NCBI RefSeq assembly: GCF_021730395.1 | Contig: NC_069367.1 | Coordinates: forward strand, 11,592,501 to 11,656,500 | Direction: 5' to 3' | Length of the DNA: 64,000 nt | From: Mercenaria mercenaria | Taxonomy: Eukaryota; Mollusca; Bivalvia; Venerida; Veneridae | Shown: positions 10,745-21,044 of the stretch, piece by piece | Layout of the letters: each line of letters starts with the position of its first letter | How positions within the stretch are numbered: position 1 is the stretch's first letter | Made by a program: the position numbers and the translations under genes | Notes under the pieces: generated by a model | The model's input: the letters and a program-made list of their open reading frames with translations, nothing else | What the model was told of the DNA's origin: nothing | Database searches by the model: none

Positions 10745-13010
10745 AAAAGCCGTAGCCTGTGCGGGATGTCGATCCAGCGCTAATATCAAATCCTGAAATG
10801 ACACCGATGTTTCAAATATATTGATCATTTCTTACAGATCGTATTGGTATCTTTTAATGTTTTGTAGTACAAAAGAGTAATTTTCGTCAGAACGTGAACG
10901 AATTTTTGTTGCTGCGCAAGATTTGTCCTGCACTAATAGAAAATCTGGAAATTACTCTGATAATATGAATAACTGCCATAAACCATGCTAACTTTTACAT
11001 TGTTTAACAATTACAGACTGATATTGCAAATCTTGATTTTTAAAATGTGTCATAAATTTATTTCAACATCAGTAAATTCATGGGAGTCGGTCACCAGGTT
11101 TCAATATCTGTAGTATGATACAATATGCGATAAAATTCAAACATGCGTGAAGGTGTGATTTCCTTCGGATAGCCACATCGTCCTCTCTATTCTTTTTATA
11201 ACTAAAGTATTTTCACTTCATTCGATCACATGCAGTCATTTTATACCGGATATAGAACATAAAGTAGACTTACATAACAGACTGAATTGCCACACACTTA
11301 CCACAATTCACCATATCGCTTTTTTTCATCATATTAAAAAACCGCAATTTTTTTTTACCAACGTGAGCATGTCTCTTGACATGGCCAAGATAAAAATAAA
11401 ACAAAAATAAGCAGAATTAAAAGACGATTCTTACAGATCTTTTATACTTATAATCATTTTTTAATGTTTTATAGTCATGATAGAGTGACAGATAGAATAA
11501 CTAATAAGTTTCGTCAAAATGTGAACGAAATTTCACATTTTGAAGGTGCGCAAGATGTGTGTCCTGCGTTAATAGAACTCTGAAAATACTCCAATAACTT
11601 GAATATCTTTTATAAACCATTTTAACTTTTACTTCGTTTTTCGATTACAGTCTAAAAATGTAGCTTTTGAAAATCTGAATATAATGTTTCATCCGTAGCC
11701 TGCGCGGGATGTTGTTCCTGCGCTAATAGCAAATTCTGAACTGACGCCGATATTTCAAACATATTTCAATTCTAAAAGATACTATTTATGTAAATTTATA
11801 AAAAAAATGTTTTCGGAGTAGAAAAAAATAGAAAGAAGCGTGATTTCCGTCATAACGAGAACGAAATATTACATTTGTTATCTGCGCAAGATGTGTTTGC
11901 CCTGCGCTAATACAAAATCTGGAAATGATCCTGATTACTTGAATATCTTTCATAAACCATGCTAAATTTAACTTTGTTTTATGGTTACAGACTAAAGTTG
12001 TAGCTTTTGCAAAGACAAATATAATTTTAATTCTGTAACCCGCGCGGGATGTCAGTTCTGCGCTAATAGCAAATCCTGAATTTAAATATATTTAATTTAT
12101 AAAGGCATATCATTTATTACCTTTTAAAAATGTAGTAGAAATAGATAGAAACAAGAGTGGTTTCCGTCAGAACGAGAACGAAAAATTATATGTTTTATCT
12201 GTGCAAGACGTATGTCCTGCGCTAATAGAAAGTTTTAACATTACTCCGATAATTTCATACGCTATGTCAACTTTAATTTTGTTATTACAATTACAGACTA
12301 AGACTGTAGCTAGAATATTTACTTCTACGTAATTCGCGGGATGACGGTCCTGCACTAATCGCAATTCCTGAAATGTCAACAATATACCAAATATATGTCA
12401 TTTCTTACAATTCTAATTGATTTTTTTTCATGCTTTTATAATGCAAAATAAATAGAATAACAAGTAAATTCCATCGAAACGTGCACCAAAATTTACATTT
12501 TGTAGCTGCGCAAAATGTGTGTCCTGCTCTAATAAAAAATCTGAAAATTACTCTGTTTACTAGAATATCTTTCATAAACGTACCATGTAAATTTTATTTT
12601 TACGGGCTGAAAGTCTAGCTTTTGCCAAAATGAATATCTTGTTACATCTGTAACTGGCGCGGGATATCGGTCCTGCAATGATGCCGAAACTTCAAATATA
12701 TAATTTTATTTCTAAAGCATTCTATTTATGTACTTTTTTCTAAGAAAAAAAAGAAGAAACAAACTGTTTTTGTGGTAGAAAATAAATAGAAAAAGGAGTG
12801 AGTTCTGTCATGAATAGTACGAAATATTACTTTTTTCTCTGCGCAAGATATGTGCCCTGCGCTAATGGAAAATCCGGATATTACTCCGATAGCTTTAACT
12901 TTGCTTTACGAGTCCAAGCTAAACTTTGATTATAGTTTCTGCAAAGCAGAATATAACGTTACATCTGTAACCTGCGCGGGATGTCAGTCCTGCGCTTATA
13001 GCTAGTTTGA
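10745..13010 (+). repeat. Tandem array of about 320-bp monomers (left arm)
   Basis: Monomers are marked by 'ctgcgcaagatgtgtgtcc' motifs near 10911, 11546, 11881, 12198, 12503 and 12839. They alternate with 'cctgcgcgggatgtcggtcc' motifs near 10755, 11698, 12040, 12335, 12655 and 12973. Both motifs are followed by 'tgcgctaatag', so each monomer seems to consist of two diverged halves. Confidence 0.75.
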
Positions 13011-14212
13011 CCCTTATCATGCTGAACACGATTGATTCCGCCTTTGCTACTCGTTGAGTTGGTCGGACTACACGTGGTTAAACAGTTAAGATTATGGAAA
13101 GAAAAAATATGGCATTTCCTTTGCGTATATAGTTGATTAATCGTGAACTTGTGATTCAATCAGTGTTATATTTCACATTAAGGGATAAATTAATTTTCAA
13201 TGTTTTTTTTTTTTTTTTTTTTTTTTTTGTAAATTGCTGACGTAATACTGTAATAAACATTTGTTGGCTATAAACTCTTGATAAACAGAAGAGAACAGAA
13301 CATATCTTTTGTTAGCTTTGTACATAATACATCAAAAATATAGAATTGACATTTGCATAACATATATAGTATTACATCAGATCTGACTATATGATAAAAT
13401 TATAATAAATTTACAGATTATGAAAAGGATGATCATATAAAGCGCAAACTATATGGACAGGCGATCTATGAAAATGTATATATTATCTTGCTTTGATGAT
13501 AAATCGTCTGTAGCGAATTCCTGTGAATGTTCAGTATTAGAAAATAGTGTTTATTTCCTTAACCTTTTAAAGTATTAAGCAATACATTTGATAGTTGTGA
13601 AAGATAGTAAATAGAATAAAGTTTAGAAAAGATCACTTTTACATTTTTCTATTGTAGCCCCGTACGTCCAAAAGACCAGATAGCAAAGAAATATTCCTGT
13701 TTTGTTGAATTTTTTCAGTAACCTGTACAACTGATAATGCATCTCATTACAATCCAGATGAAAGTTGCTTCTAAATGCAATACTGGTATGCTTAAGTCTG
13801 ATGTAATTAAGTTTAATATTTTCAAGCAGTGATAGTAAACAAGTAAACTTGGATATCAACTTTACTATATCAGGGTGTGTTATTTGTGCAAATTTTTGTC
13901 ACTTTATATGTTTCATTCTAATATGCCTGCCTCTGTTAAAACACTCTCACGATAGAATGACGTCACGTTAACGTGCGTTGACGTCAAAGATTTTGTTGCG
14001 ACAAAGAAAAAGCGCTTGTATATTTATCTACTGTTTTAGATTAAGGGCATACTAGTATTGGAACCGAAATAATTTATAGCAAAACCATGTTTTAACACTC
14101 TTTATACACTCGGGCGTTCATACGTCGTACAAAAAAAAATCACTCGGGATGCGCCCTCATGATATTATTACGCCCGACGTATAACCGCCCGTCGTGCATA
14201 AACATACATAGA
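13011..14212. other. Central spacer of the foldback-like element
   Basis: Non-coding. 13010-13075 looks like a fragment of the clam MITE family of 44329-44538 ('ccttatcatgctg', 'cgcctttgc'). A T homopolymer lies at 13203-13228. Two TGACGTCA palindromes lie at 13959-13966 and 13979-13986. About 14080-14210 holds a GC-richer repeat with 'cgggcgttcatacgtcg' and inverted 'cgcccgacgtataacc'. Confidence 0.45.
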
Positions 14213-14930
14213 CTTACATCTGCGCAGATAACAAATGTAAAATTTCGTTCTCGTTATGGCAGGAATCACTCTTTTTTCTATTCATTTTTACAGTACTCAT
14301 TTGAAAGTTACATAAATAGTGTGTTTTATGAATGAAATATATTTGAAATACAGTGTAATTTCAAACTTTGCTATTAGCGCAGGACCGACTTCCCACGCAA
14401 GTTACAGGTGTAACATTATAGATCCATTTAGAAAAATTATAGTTTTAGTCTGTAATTGTAAATCAAAGTAAAAGTTGATATGATTTATAAAAGATATTCA
14501 AGTTATCAGAGTAATTTCCAGATTTATTATTAGCGCAGACACACATCTTGCGCAGATAAAAAATGTAACATTTCGTTCTCATTATGACAAAAATCACTTT
14601 TTTTCTAATCATTTTTTTACAGTATTCATTTGAAAGTTACATAAATAGTATGTTTTATGAATGAAATATATTTGAAACACAGTGTAATTTCAAACTTTGC
14701 TATTAGCGCAGGACCGACCTCCCACGCAAGTTACAGGTGTAACATTATAGATTCATTTAGATTTGTAAAAAAAAACTATAGTTTTAGTCTGTAATCGTAA
14801 ATCTAAGTAAAAGTTAATATGATTTATAAAAGATATTCACGTTATCAGAGTAATTTCTAGATTTTCATTTAGCGCAGGGCACCGAACACAGATCTTGTGC
14901 AGCTACAAAATATAAAATTTCGTTTACGTT
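14213..14930 (-). repeat. Tandem monomers in reverse orientation (right arm)
   Basis: Reverse copies of the left-arm monomers. 'gctattagcgcaggaccgac' occurs at about 14380 and 14699, and 'tctgcgcagataacaaatgt'-like motifs at about 14220, 14550 and 14893. The period is about 320-340 bp. Confidence 0.75.
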
Positions 14931-15669
14931 TTGATGAAAATTAGGTCTACTCTTTATTCAATCGATTTTGTACTATAAAATAATAATGATAATATAGATA
15001 AGATTTGTAAGAATTTTCTTTTAATTCTGTGACTTTTTTATTTCATCTTTTATCTTAGACATGTTGAGAGATTTGCTCCCGTTGGTAAAAAGAATATTAT
15101 TGTGAAATTTCAAGATATTTCAATATAATAAAAATGAAATTTTGCCAAATGTGTGCTCGGGTGAAGTAGAAAATTATAAAAATAGCCTAAAACATACCAG
15201 AGGACGACCTGTGCAAGCTGGAGGAAATCACACCTTCACGCATGTTTGGGTTTTATTGCATCTTGTATAAGATCGGAGGTATTGAAACCTGGTGACCGAC
15301 TGCCGTGAATTTACTGATGTAGAAACAGATTTATGACACATAATTTAAGTACCAAGATATTCAGCATTTGACATCTATATTTATTAATAAATTGACCAAC
15401 TGCATGATTTATCAAACACGAAATGCAAATTTCTGGTATATAAAGTTACATTTGTTATTTGCGCTGCGCATTTGGTAAATCGCGCAGGTTAAATTTATCC
15501 TGCGCAATAATTGGTAAATCGTTGCGCATATAACCAACGTACAAATATTTGTTATATGCGCTGTGCGTTTGGTAAATAGCGCAGATTGGTTATTTGCGCT
15601 CAACATCGTCGGCCCATGTCGGCCGTTTTCGTAGTCTGGATTACCTGCCCCTTCACTGTCGATTGGATC

Positions 15670-15794
15670 ACAGGCGATTGAAGCTCTATCAATAGATATA
15701 TGCATTACCATATCCCACCCACCTAATATACTATGAAAGAGATCTACATTTAACCTTCACATTATATTTCGTTGATAGAGCTTCAAGCACCTGT
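15670..15794. mobile_element. 125-bp MITE with 9-bp target duplication
   Basis: Terminal inverted repeats of 23 bp with two mismatches begin ACAGG and contain 'ttgaagctctatcaa' (left) and its complement (right). They are flanked by identical GATTGGATC at 15661-15669 and 15795-15803. A 9-bp duplication is typical of Mutator-like elements, but the superfamily is not proven. It has no coding capacity. Confidence 0.8.
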
Positions 15795-15803
15795 GATTGG
15801 ATC

Positions 15804-16051
15804 AGGCAAACGCTGTCAATGGCGGCGTCCACTGCAAAGTGTAAACTCAATCAATATTCTTGATTTTTTGATTAAAGAGTTAAAATTTTAGAATAATGTA
15901 AGTTTTGTTATTCGTATATGGCCAGTAATTTTTAAATGTATTGGTTTTCACGGTTAATGTCAATAATTGATGACATTTTACTTGAATAGATTTCGATGTA
16001 TGCTAGATTTCGGATATATATTTTTTCTGTTTCCTTGTTAATCGTACAGAT
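15804..16051. other. Intergenic, nothing recognised
   Basis: AT-rich, no supported gene. A short frame starting ATGGCGGCG at 15820 was considered and not accepted. Confidence 0.4.
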
Positions 16052-17020
16052 AACTCGCCAATAGCGGGTCACTATCTAAACTTTTAGCATATAGTGAAGA
16101 ATGTTTAGACTTTCATGATATCTAAACTTACTAACACTTAAAACTGTTGCTTGCATTCATTTAAATGTTTGATTTATTTGAATCATTCTTTTATGTCTGA
16201 AGTTATGATGAAATGTTTATACCTGTCTGATTTACCAATAGGGGGTCACTTTTGCCAATAGGGGGTCACATAGTTTATCATTTTTTTTATCCATTTAAAA
16301 TTTGTCTTTTTCTGACAAAACATGACTGTGGTATTAGAAATAAACATTTCAAGATAGAATATAATGAGAGACAGTATGTTTACATTTCAAACAGGAGATA
16401 TTAAGTCAAAGAATATAGCATTAGTTTTCACAGTTGTATTTCTATGCATAATTAGCACCACCTATATCTAAAACTAAAATCAAAATATTGATTCACAGAA
16501 CCTTATTCATTTATCTTGATTTGCCAGTTCAAACCAGTACAACATAAAATCAACCTTTGATTTGTATTTTTGAGCAAAATAAACAACCTTTTGATTATCC
16601 CTGAAATGGGCGATTCTCTATTGGCTGAATGACCGCCTCTGTTTGATGACACTTTTTTTCATCGAAGTCAATCTAAAATTCATAATCATATTATTCTTAT
16701 GAAAGTGTGTGTTTCACTCTTCAAAATGGTACCAAATTTGTGTGGTTTTATCTATGAAATTGTGAGGTATGCTCAAAAATATTCTACTTTGAAGAATTCA
16801 ATAGTGCTAAAATCCAAGTCAGGAAACATGGTTGCAAGAGTTATCTACTCATGGAACTCAAACTCATTAGATTAGATCCTCTTCTTTTGTCTAATAATTG
16901 CTAAATGATAAGTTTATATAACTGGATACTTAAACATTGTATACTCTAATATGTTTAAGAGAGATTCACATTTTATTTTCAAGTGACCCGCTATTGGCAG
17001 TGATTCTCTATTGGCGAGTT
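16052..17020. mobile_element. Candidate non-autonomous DNA element with repeated CCAATAG/GGGTCAC motif
   Basis: 'AACTCGCCAATAGCGGGTCA' at 16052 pairs with 'AGTGACCCGCTATTGG' (16982) and 'CTATTGGCGAGTT' (17008-17020). Forward motif copies lie near 16056, 16230 and 16252, and reverse copies near 16612, 16985 and 17003. The layout is therefore palindromic. No target duplication or protein was found. The about 970-bp interior is AT rich. Confidence 0.5.
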
Positions 17021-17330
17021 GCATCATGACTGTACCAGTTCATTTTTACACCTGGTTGCGTCTCTGTGTTATATGTTTTACAATCATATGGGCAGTTTGT
17101 CCTCATTTTAACTATTTCTTGATTTAATATGCGTTTTACAAAAAGTGTTTGGTGGTTAAAATCTACAGACCTCAACAAAAGTCCAGTCAAAATATTATCA
17201 CGTTCATGTTGTTGTTTTTTTTTTTTTGTGGTGGGGCAATCTAAATGTGAAAATATTGAAGGACCAAAATAATGGAGGATAAATCACAGTACACAGTCAG
17301 TCAAAGTTAATGGTTTTGTATCAGTATGTG

Positions 17331-17907
17331 CAATGCTTTAGGGTATAGCAGATTTTAGGGTATAGAGGATAGGTTGATAAATTTTATATTTAGACTTGAA
17401 TTATTGTATGAATTTTCATATCATTCTTTTACTGGCATGCAAACAGACATTCTGACATACATTTTAAATATTTGCTCGTTGTGCTATTTTTCATATGTCA
17501 TCAAATGTAAAATAAAGCTATCCCCTATAGACTAAATCAGTGCATATGTAAAAAACGTCAGTGAATGAAAAGTATTTGATAGAAATTTTAAAAGCTGAAT
17601 GTTTTTGAAAAGAGAATACATTATTATTCTGATTTATAGTAAAGTAGTCTTGGAAAGTTTGTTAAGATGTGGATTTTAAACTAATAATGTAAAAAATGAC
17701 CAAAGCTATCCTGTACACCCTAAATCAGCTCATATGTAAACAATGGCGTGGAGAGAAAAAGCACATGAATTTCAATGAAAAGCTGACTGTTTTAAGAAGA
17801 ATAGATGTTTTCTGTCTGATATACTAAAAAACAAACTATTATTGTCATTTCTTTGAATTGGAATGCAGGAAAAATTAGTTAGCTATCCGCTATACCCTAA
17901 AGCACTG
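17331..17907. mobile_element. Candidate MITE with internal about 190-bp repeats
   Basis: The inverted ends are 'tgctttagggtatagc' (17334-17349) and 'gctataccctaaagca' (17889-17904), perfect over 16 bp. They extend to CA(A/G)TG at 17331 and 17907. Inside are two direct copies of an about 190-bp unit starting 'aaagctatcc' near 17512 and 17701. No target duplication was seen. Confidence 0.5.
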
Positions 17908-18206
17908 TATATAAATTATTAGATCTATACATACATGTAGAGCCCTAAATAGGGCTACCCCTATCATGCTTCAGTCAAACAGCAGCATGTCAGTACATGC
18001 GATTACCTGTTTAGACGGAATTGAGGCTATGACTAATAGATTATGATAGTGATTATCTGATTAGCAGAAGACTTTAACTCTGAAAGTCATATACAAGACA
18101 TATGAGTCACTCATAATACAGTGAAAATAATGTTTCAAGTATTTTGCGGCATGGTATAGATATGCGTTTTCCATCCATTACTATTCAAATTAGATTCTGC
18201 TAAGTG
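17908..18206. other. Intergenic, nothing recognised
   Basis: No gene or repeat was recognised. Confidence 0.4.
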
Positions 18207-18283
18207 TTTTCATTAGCTAAGTTGGTAGAGCATCTGACTTGCAAGCAAAACATCACAGGTTTGAGTCCTGTATTGGACTACAC
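18207..18283 (+). ncRNA. tRNA-like sequence (tRNA pseudogene or SINE head)
   Basis: It has a good A box 'TAGCTAAGTTGG' (18214-18225), a D arm 'GCTAAGTTGGTAGAGC', a loop with possible anticodon TGC, a perfect 5-bp T stem (ACAGG/CCTGT) and B box 'GGTTTGAGTCC' (18258-18268). The acceptor stem does not pair and the anticodon stem has two mismatches, so a functional tRNA is unlikely. Confidence 0.6.
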
Positions 18284-19023
18284 AGTTTTCTGCTCCTATT
18301 ATAATTTCATTGCTTGTGCATATTGGCATGTATACTCAGTGAACGTTAATCATGTACAGACTCAGTTCATGTATACATAGCTGTAAATGACCAGAAATTT
18401 TGTAATACCACATATTTAATGACTTTTGTTCAGTATTATATAGCGGTCTCTTTTATGTCATGTTATGTATTTACATGTATCTATGGTGTGTTAGGTGTAT
18501 ATCATTTGTATAATTTACCTGAATTTGCCAACATTGTTTAAATCTTTAAAAAAATAGCAGAAGTAGCTTCCTCGTATGGTGTTCAGCAGTAATAAATAGT
18601 GCTGGGTTTGGTTTTAACTTTAATGTTACACTGACAGAGTTGATTATGTCATGTGTCTAATTAATTTAATGCATGATGTTGCAGTGAAGCAGCACTGTAA
18701 AGTTAGATGTTGAGCTCACTGCTACAAGTAGACACTGTTGTTTATATGACTGTAAAAAGTGTTGAAGAAGTTTAACCAAACACAGACATGCTAAGAATTA
18801 AATATCCAAGAAGTACTATATTCAGTGCAGAGCATTTATAAATTTAAAACCCATAATTATGTATGTTATCTCAAATAAATATTTGCAACATTGGAGAATT
18901 CGTATTCTTCTCAAAAAAAAAAAAGAAATGCAGTAAATCATTGTAAATATAGATCTTTGGTTGTAAGATGATGAGTTGAACTTTAGGGGACAAGTTGACC
19001 TGATATGCAAATTTATTTATATA
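18284..19023. other. Intergenic, nothing recognised
   Basis: AT-rich, with no supported coding region, upstream of the MITE at 19024. Confidence 0.4.
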
Positions 19024-19255
19024 TGAGCCGTGCCATGAGAAAACCAACATAGTTTACAACTAGCATGGATCAAAACCAGCCTGTGCATCTGCGCAGTTTG
19101 GTCAGGATCCATGCTATTCGCTTTTATAACTTATTGTAATTAGAGATACTGTTAGTGAACAGCATAGATCCTGACCAGCCTGGCAGATGCACAGGCTGGT
19201 CTGGATCCATGCTGGTTGCAAACCCACTATGTCGGTTTTCTCATGGTACAGCTCA
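19024..19255. mobile_element. Palindromic clam MITE ('tgagccgtgccatgag' family)
   Basis: The ends 'tgagccgtgccatgagaaaa' and the complement of 'ttttctcatggtacagctca' are inverted. The interior repeats 'gcatggatc..accagcctg..catctgc' in both orientations. A truncated copy is at 29763-29835. Its right end lies only 24 bp before the splice acceptor at 19279. Confidence 0.8.
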
Positions 19256-19279
19256 TTATTATATATGTGTACTTTTCAG

Positions 19280-19477
19280 AATATGGATCATTGCTATTCC
19301 AAGGAAAAAGAGCTACAAAATGAGAGAATTCCATCAGTATTTGGCACAGATCATAGCTACAACAAAATATGTGACAATACTTGTAGAACTCCAACAAATA
19401 ATCGTAAGAGAGAAAGAAGTACACCGACTGGGAAAACTCCCCAACAGCCTTCAAAAATTGGAACTGCAGTTTTATCT
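19280..19477 (+). CDS. DUF6589-type gene, N-terminal exon
   Basis: The exon lies between acceptor 'gtgtacttttcag' and donor 'tct|GTAAGT'. It is phase 0 at both ends and encodes 66 residues: 'NMDHCYSKEKELQNERIPSV...KRERSTPTGKTPQQPSKIG'. The region is polar, basic and probably disordered. The ATG at 19283 may be the start; an upstream exon is also possible because the frame is open at the acceptor. It joins exon 19730-19880 in frame. No domain of its own is recognised. Confidence 0.6.
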
Positions 19478-19729
19478 GTAAGTTGTGCTGTAAAACTAAA
19501 AGCAATTTAATACTGTATGTATGCTAGTGCCTATATATACAGAAAATACTTAAACATACATTACATGTAGATTGAGTGAAATCAAACCATTTTTGTATTT
19601 GTAATAATAGTTCACAAATTATAAAGGAATATCTTTTTCATCCTAGATATTATGTTCAAAACATACTCCTCCTCCATGTTCCCATGATATCTGTGTGGTG
19701 ATTATTTGTCTTTATTTTATTTAATGCAG

Positions 19730-19880
19730 GGTCAGAAACGCAATACTCATTGGACAGAACCGGAGAAGGACTATTTCATTCAATATGTCAAACACACACC
19801 ACTAAATGAAACGCTTACAGATTACTGGCAGAAATGTGCTTCTACCATGAATGCCAGATTTCCAGCCGGGATGCGTAATG
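19730..19880 (+). CDS. DUF6589-type gene, Myb/SANT-like exon
   Basis: The exon lies between acceptor 'ttatttaatgcag' and donor 'aatg|GTATAA'. It encodes 'GQKRNTHWTEPEKDYFIQYV...LTDYWQKCASTMNARFPAGMRN'. The spacing of W, E, Y/F and W residues resembles Myb/SANT-like DNA-binding helices, but this is a visual assignment. It ends in phase 1 and joins 20508 in frame (N-G-L-A-C). Confidence 0.6.
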
Positions 19881-20507
19881 GTATAATATGTTTAGATTGA
19901 TCTATTTTGATTAAATTTGGCCTGGCATACATCGGTATGTCTGTCATCAACTTCCTCATAATCGCCACTTTTTCAATTTAAAACTTGTAAAGTTGGGTTG
20001 GAATTTTTCTCAAATGAGTGATTTAGTGACAATATTTTCCCCAGTTGTTTCCTAACAATCTAGACTAGCTATGTCTATGTTATATTTTTTATTATTTTTT
20101 TAGTTTGATTGTAGCAAGTCTATTTCGTATGTCCAATAAATAGTTTAGTGCTACCTTGCAAATTTTAGGAACTTTATGTATCGATGTCAAATCTGACTCC
20201 GGCCAAAGTGATAAGGATCAGTGGTTTACACATCAATGGCTAGCTATATAACTTTTAATCACTGGCATGATGTACTAAATTATAATCTTGGGAGTATAAT
20301 ACCGATAGATGCAAATAGACTCTCATAGCATTTTGGATGATACAAGTTTGATATTAAAGTTTACAATCTACGAGAAAATCTCTAAAATAGACTGGATTTT
20401 TCATTATTACATAGAACTAAAGAAAAAAATGACAAACGTTCCAATTTTTTGACAAATTCTTTATTATCAGTCTAGTGATTGAAACATGATTTGTTTTTTT
20501 CACTCAG

Positions 20508-20694
20508 GGCTTGCATGCAAGGGATTGTCACAGAGGTTATTTATAACCCCATTAAGAGGTCATACAGAATGTTCCTTAGATGAAAAAGACATTGCATCTG
20601 GATTTAGTATGTTGTCAACCCAGGATGTAATGACACGGGATGTAGGGACACAGACTGCCTTGTCACTTCCAGTCAACACTAATACTAGTAATAG
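20508..20694 (+). CDS. DUF6589-type gene, linker exon
   Basis: Acceptor 'ttttttcactcag', donor 'atag|GTATGA'. It encodes 'GLACKGLSQRLFITPLRGHT...DVGTQTALSLPVNTNTSN', with no recognised domain. It ends in phase 2, whereas the next recognisable exon (23400) begins in phase 0. Either an exon between them is missed or the donor is elsewhere. Confidence 0.5.
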
Positions 20695-21044
20695 GTATGA
20701 GAATGGTAGTTTAATGTAACTTTAAAAGCTTTCTCAGTCCGTATTTATAGTACTGTAAGATGCTGTTGGCAATATCCATATTTAGGTTCTGGGCTGATTA
20801 TCTATACTGTCGATAAGATTTTTTTAATTTCCACATAAAATCACAAGGTATTTTATGTTCATATGGCTTTATCACCCCTAACTCCAGTTAAATGAGGCAG
20901 TCCCAGTGCATGAAATATTTTCAAAATAAGTGTTGAATTTGTAGCCTTTTGCCTTTTAATTATTATAATTTTAACTTTCCAGGTTGTGTGCTATTTACAA
21001 AATAGTTAACTTAAAGTCAAATTGTCATCATTTGTGTGTGTTTT
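20695..21044. other. Intron, nothing recognised
   Basis: AT-rich intron sequence between exon 20508-20694 and tandem-repeat element D. Confidence 0.4.

Larger units (their letters stand above)
10233..15599. mobile_element. Foldback-like element with tandem-repeat arms
   Basis: The outer ends 'gcgcatatagccaatctgcg' (10233) and the complement of 'cgcagattggttatttgcgc' (ending 15599) are inverted. Both arms then carry related subrepeats with 'tttggtaaatcgcgcag'. The left arm (to about 13010) contains about six monomers of 305-335 bp in plus orientation. The right arm (about 14213-15599) contains about three monomers in minus orientation. Further paired landmarks are 'ccgactgccgtgaatttac' (15297) against 'gtaaattcatgggagtcgg' (11072). 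No coding region was found. This organisation matches foldback elements, but no target duplication was identified and the class is inferred. Confidence 0.65.

Noticed and set aside
15820-15862. ATGGCGGCGTCC as a first coding exon of the SANT/DUF6589 gene
   Set aside because: The frame stops after 14 codons, the only candidate donor is weak, and its phase does not fit exon 19280.
18207-18283. Functional tRNA-Ala (TGC)
   Set aside because: The A and B boxes and T stem are good, but the acceptor stem does not pair and the anticodon stem has mismatches.
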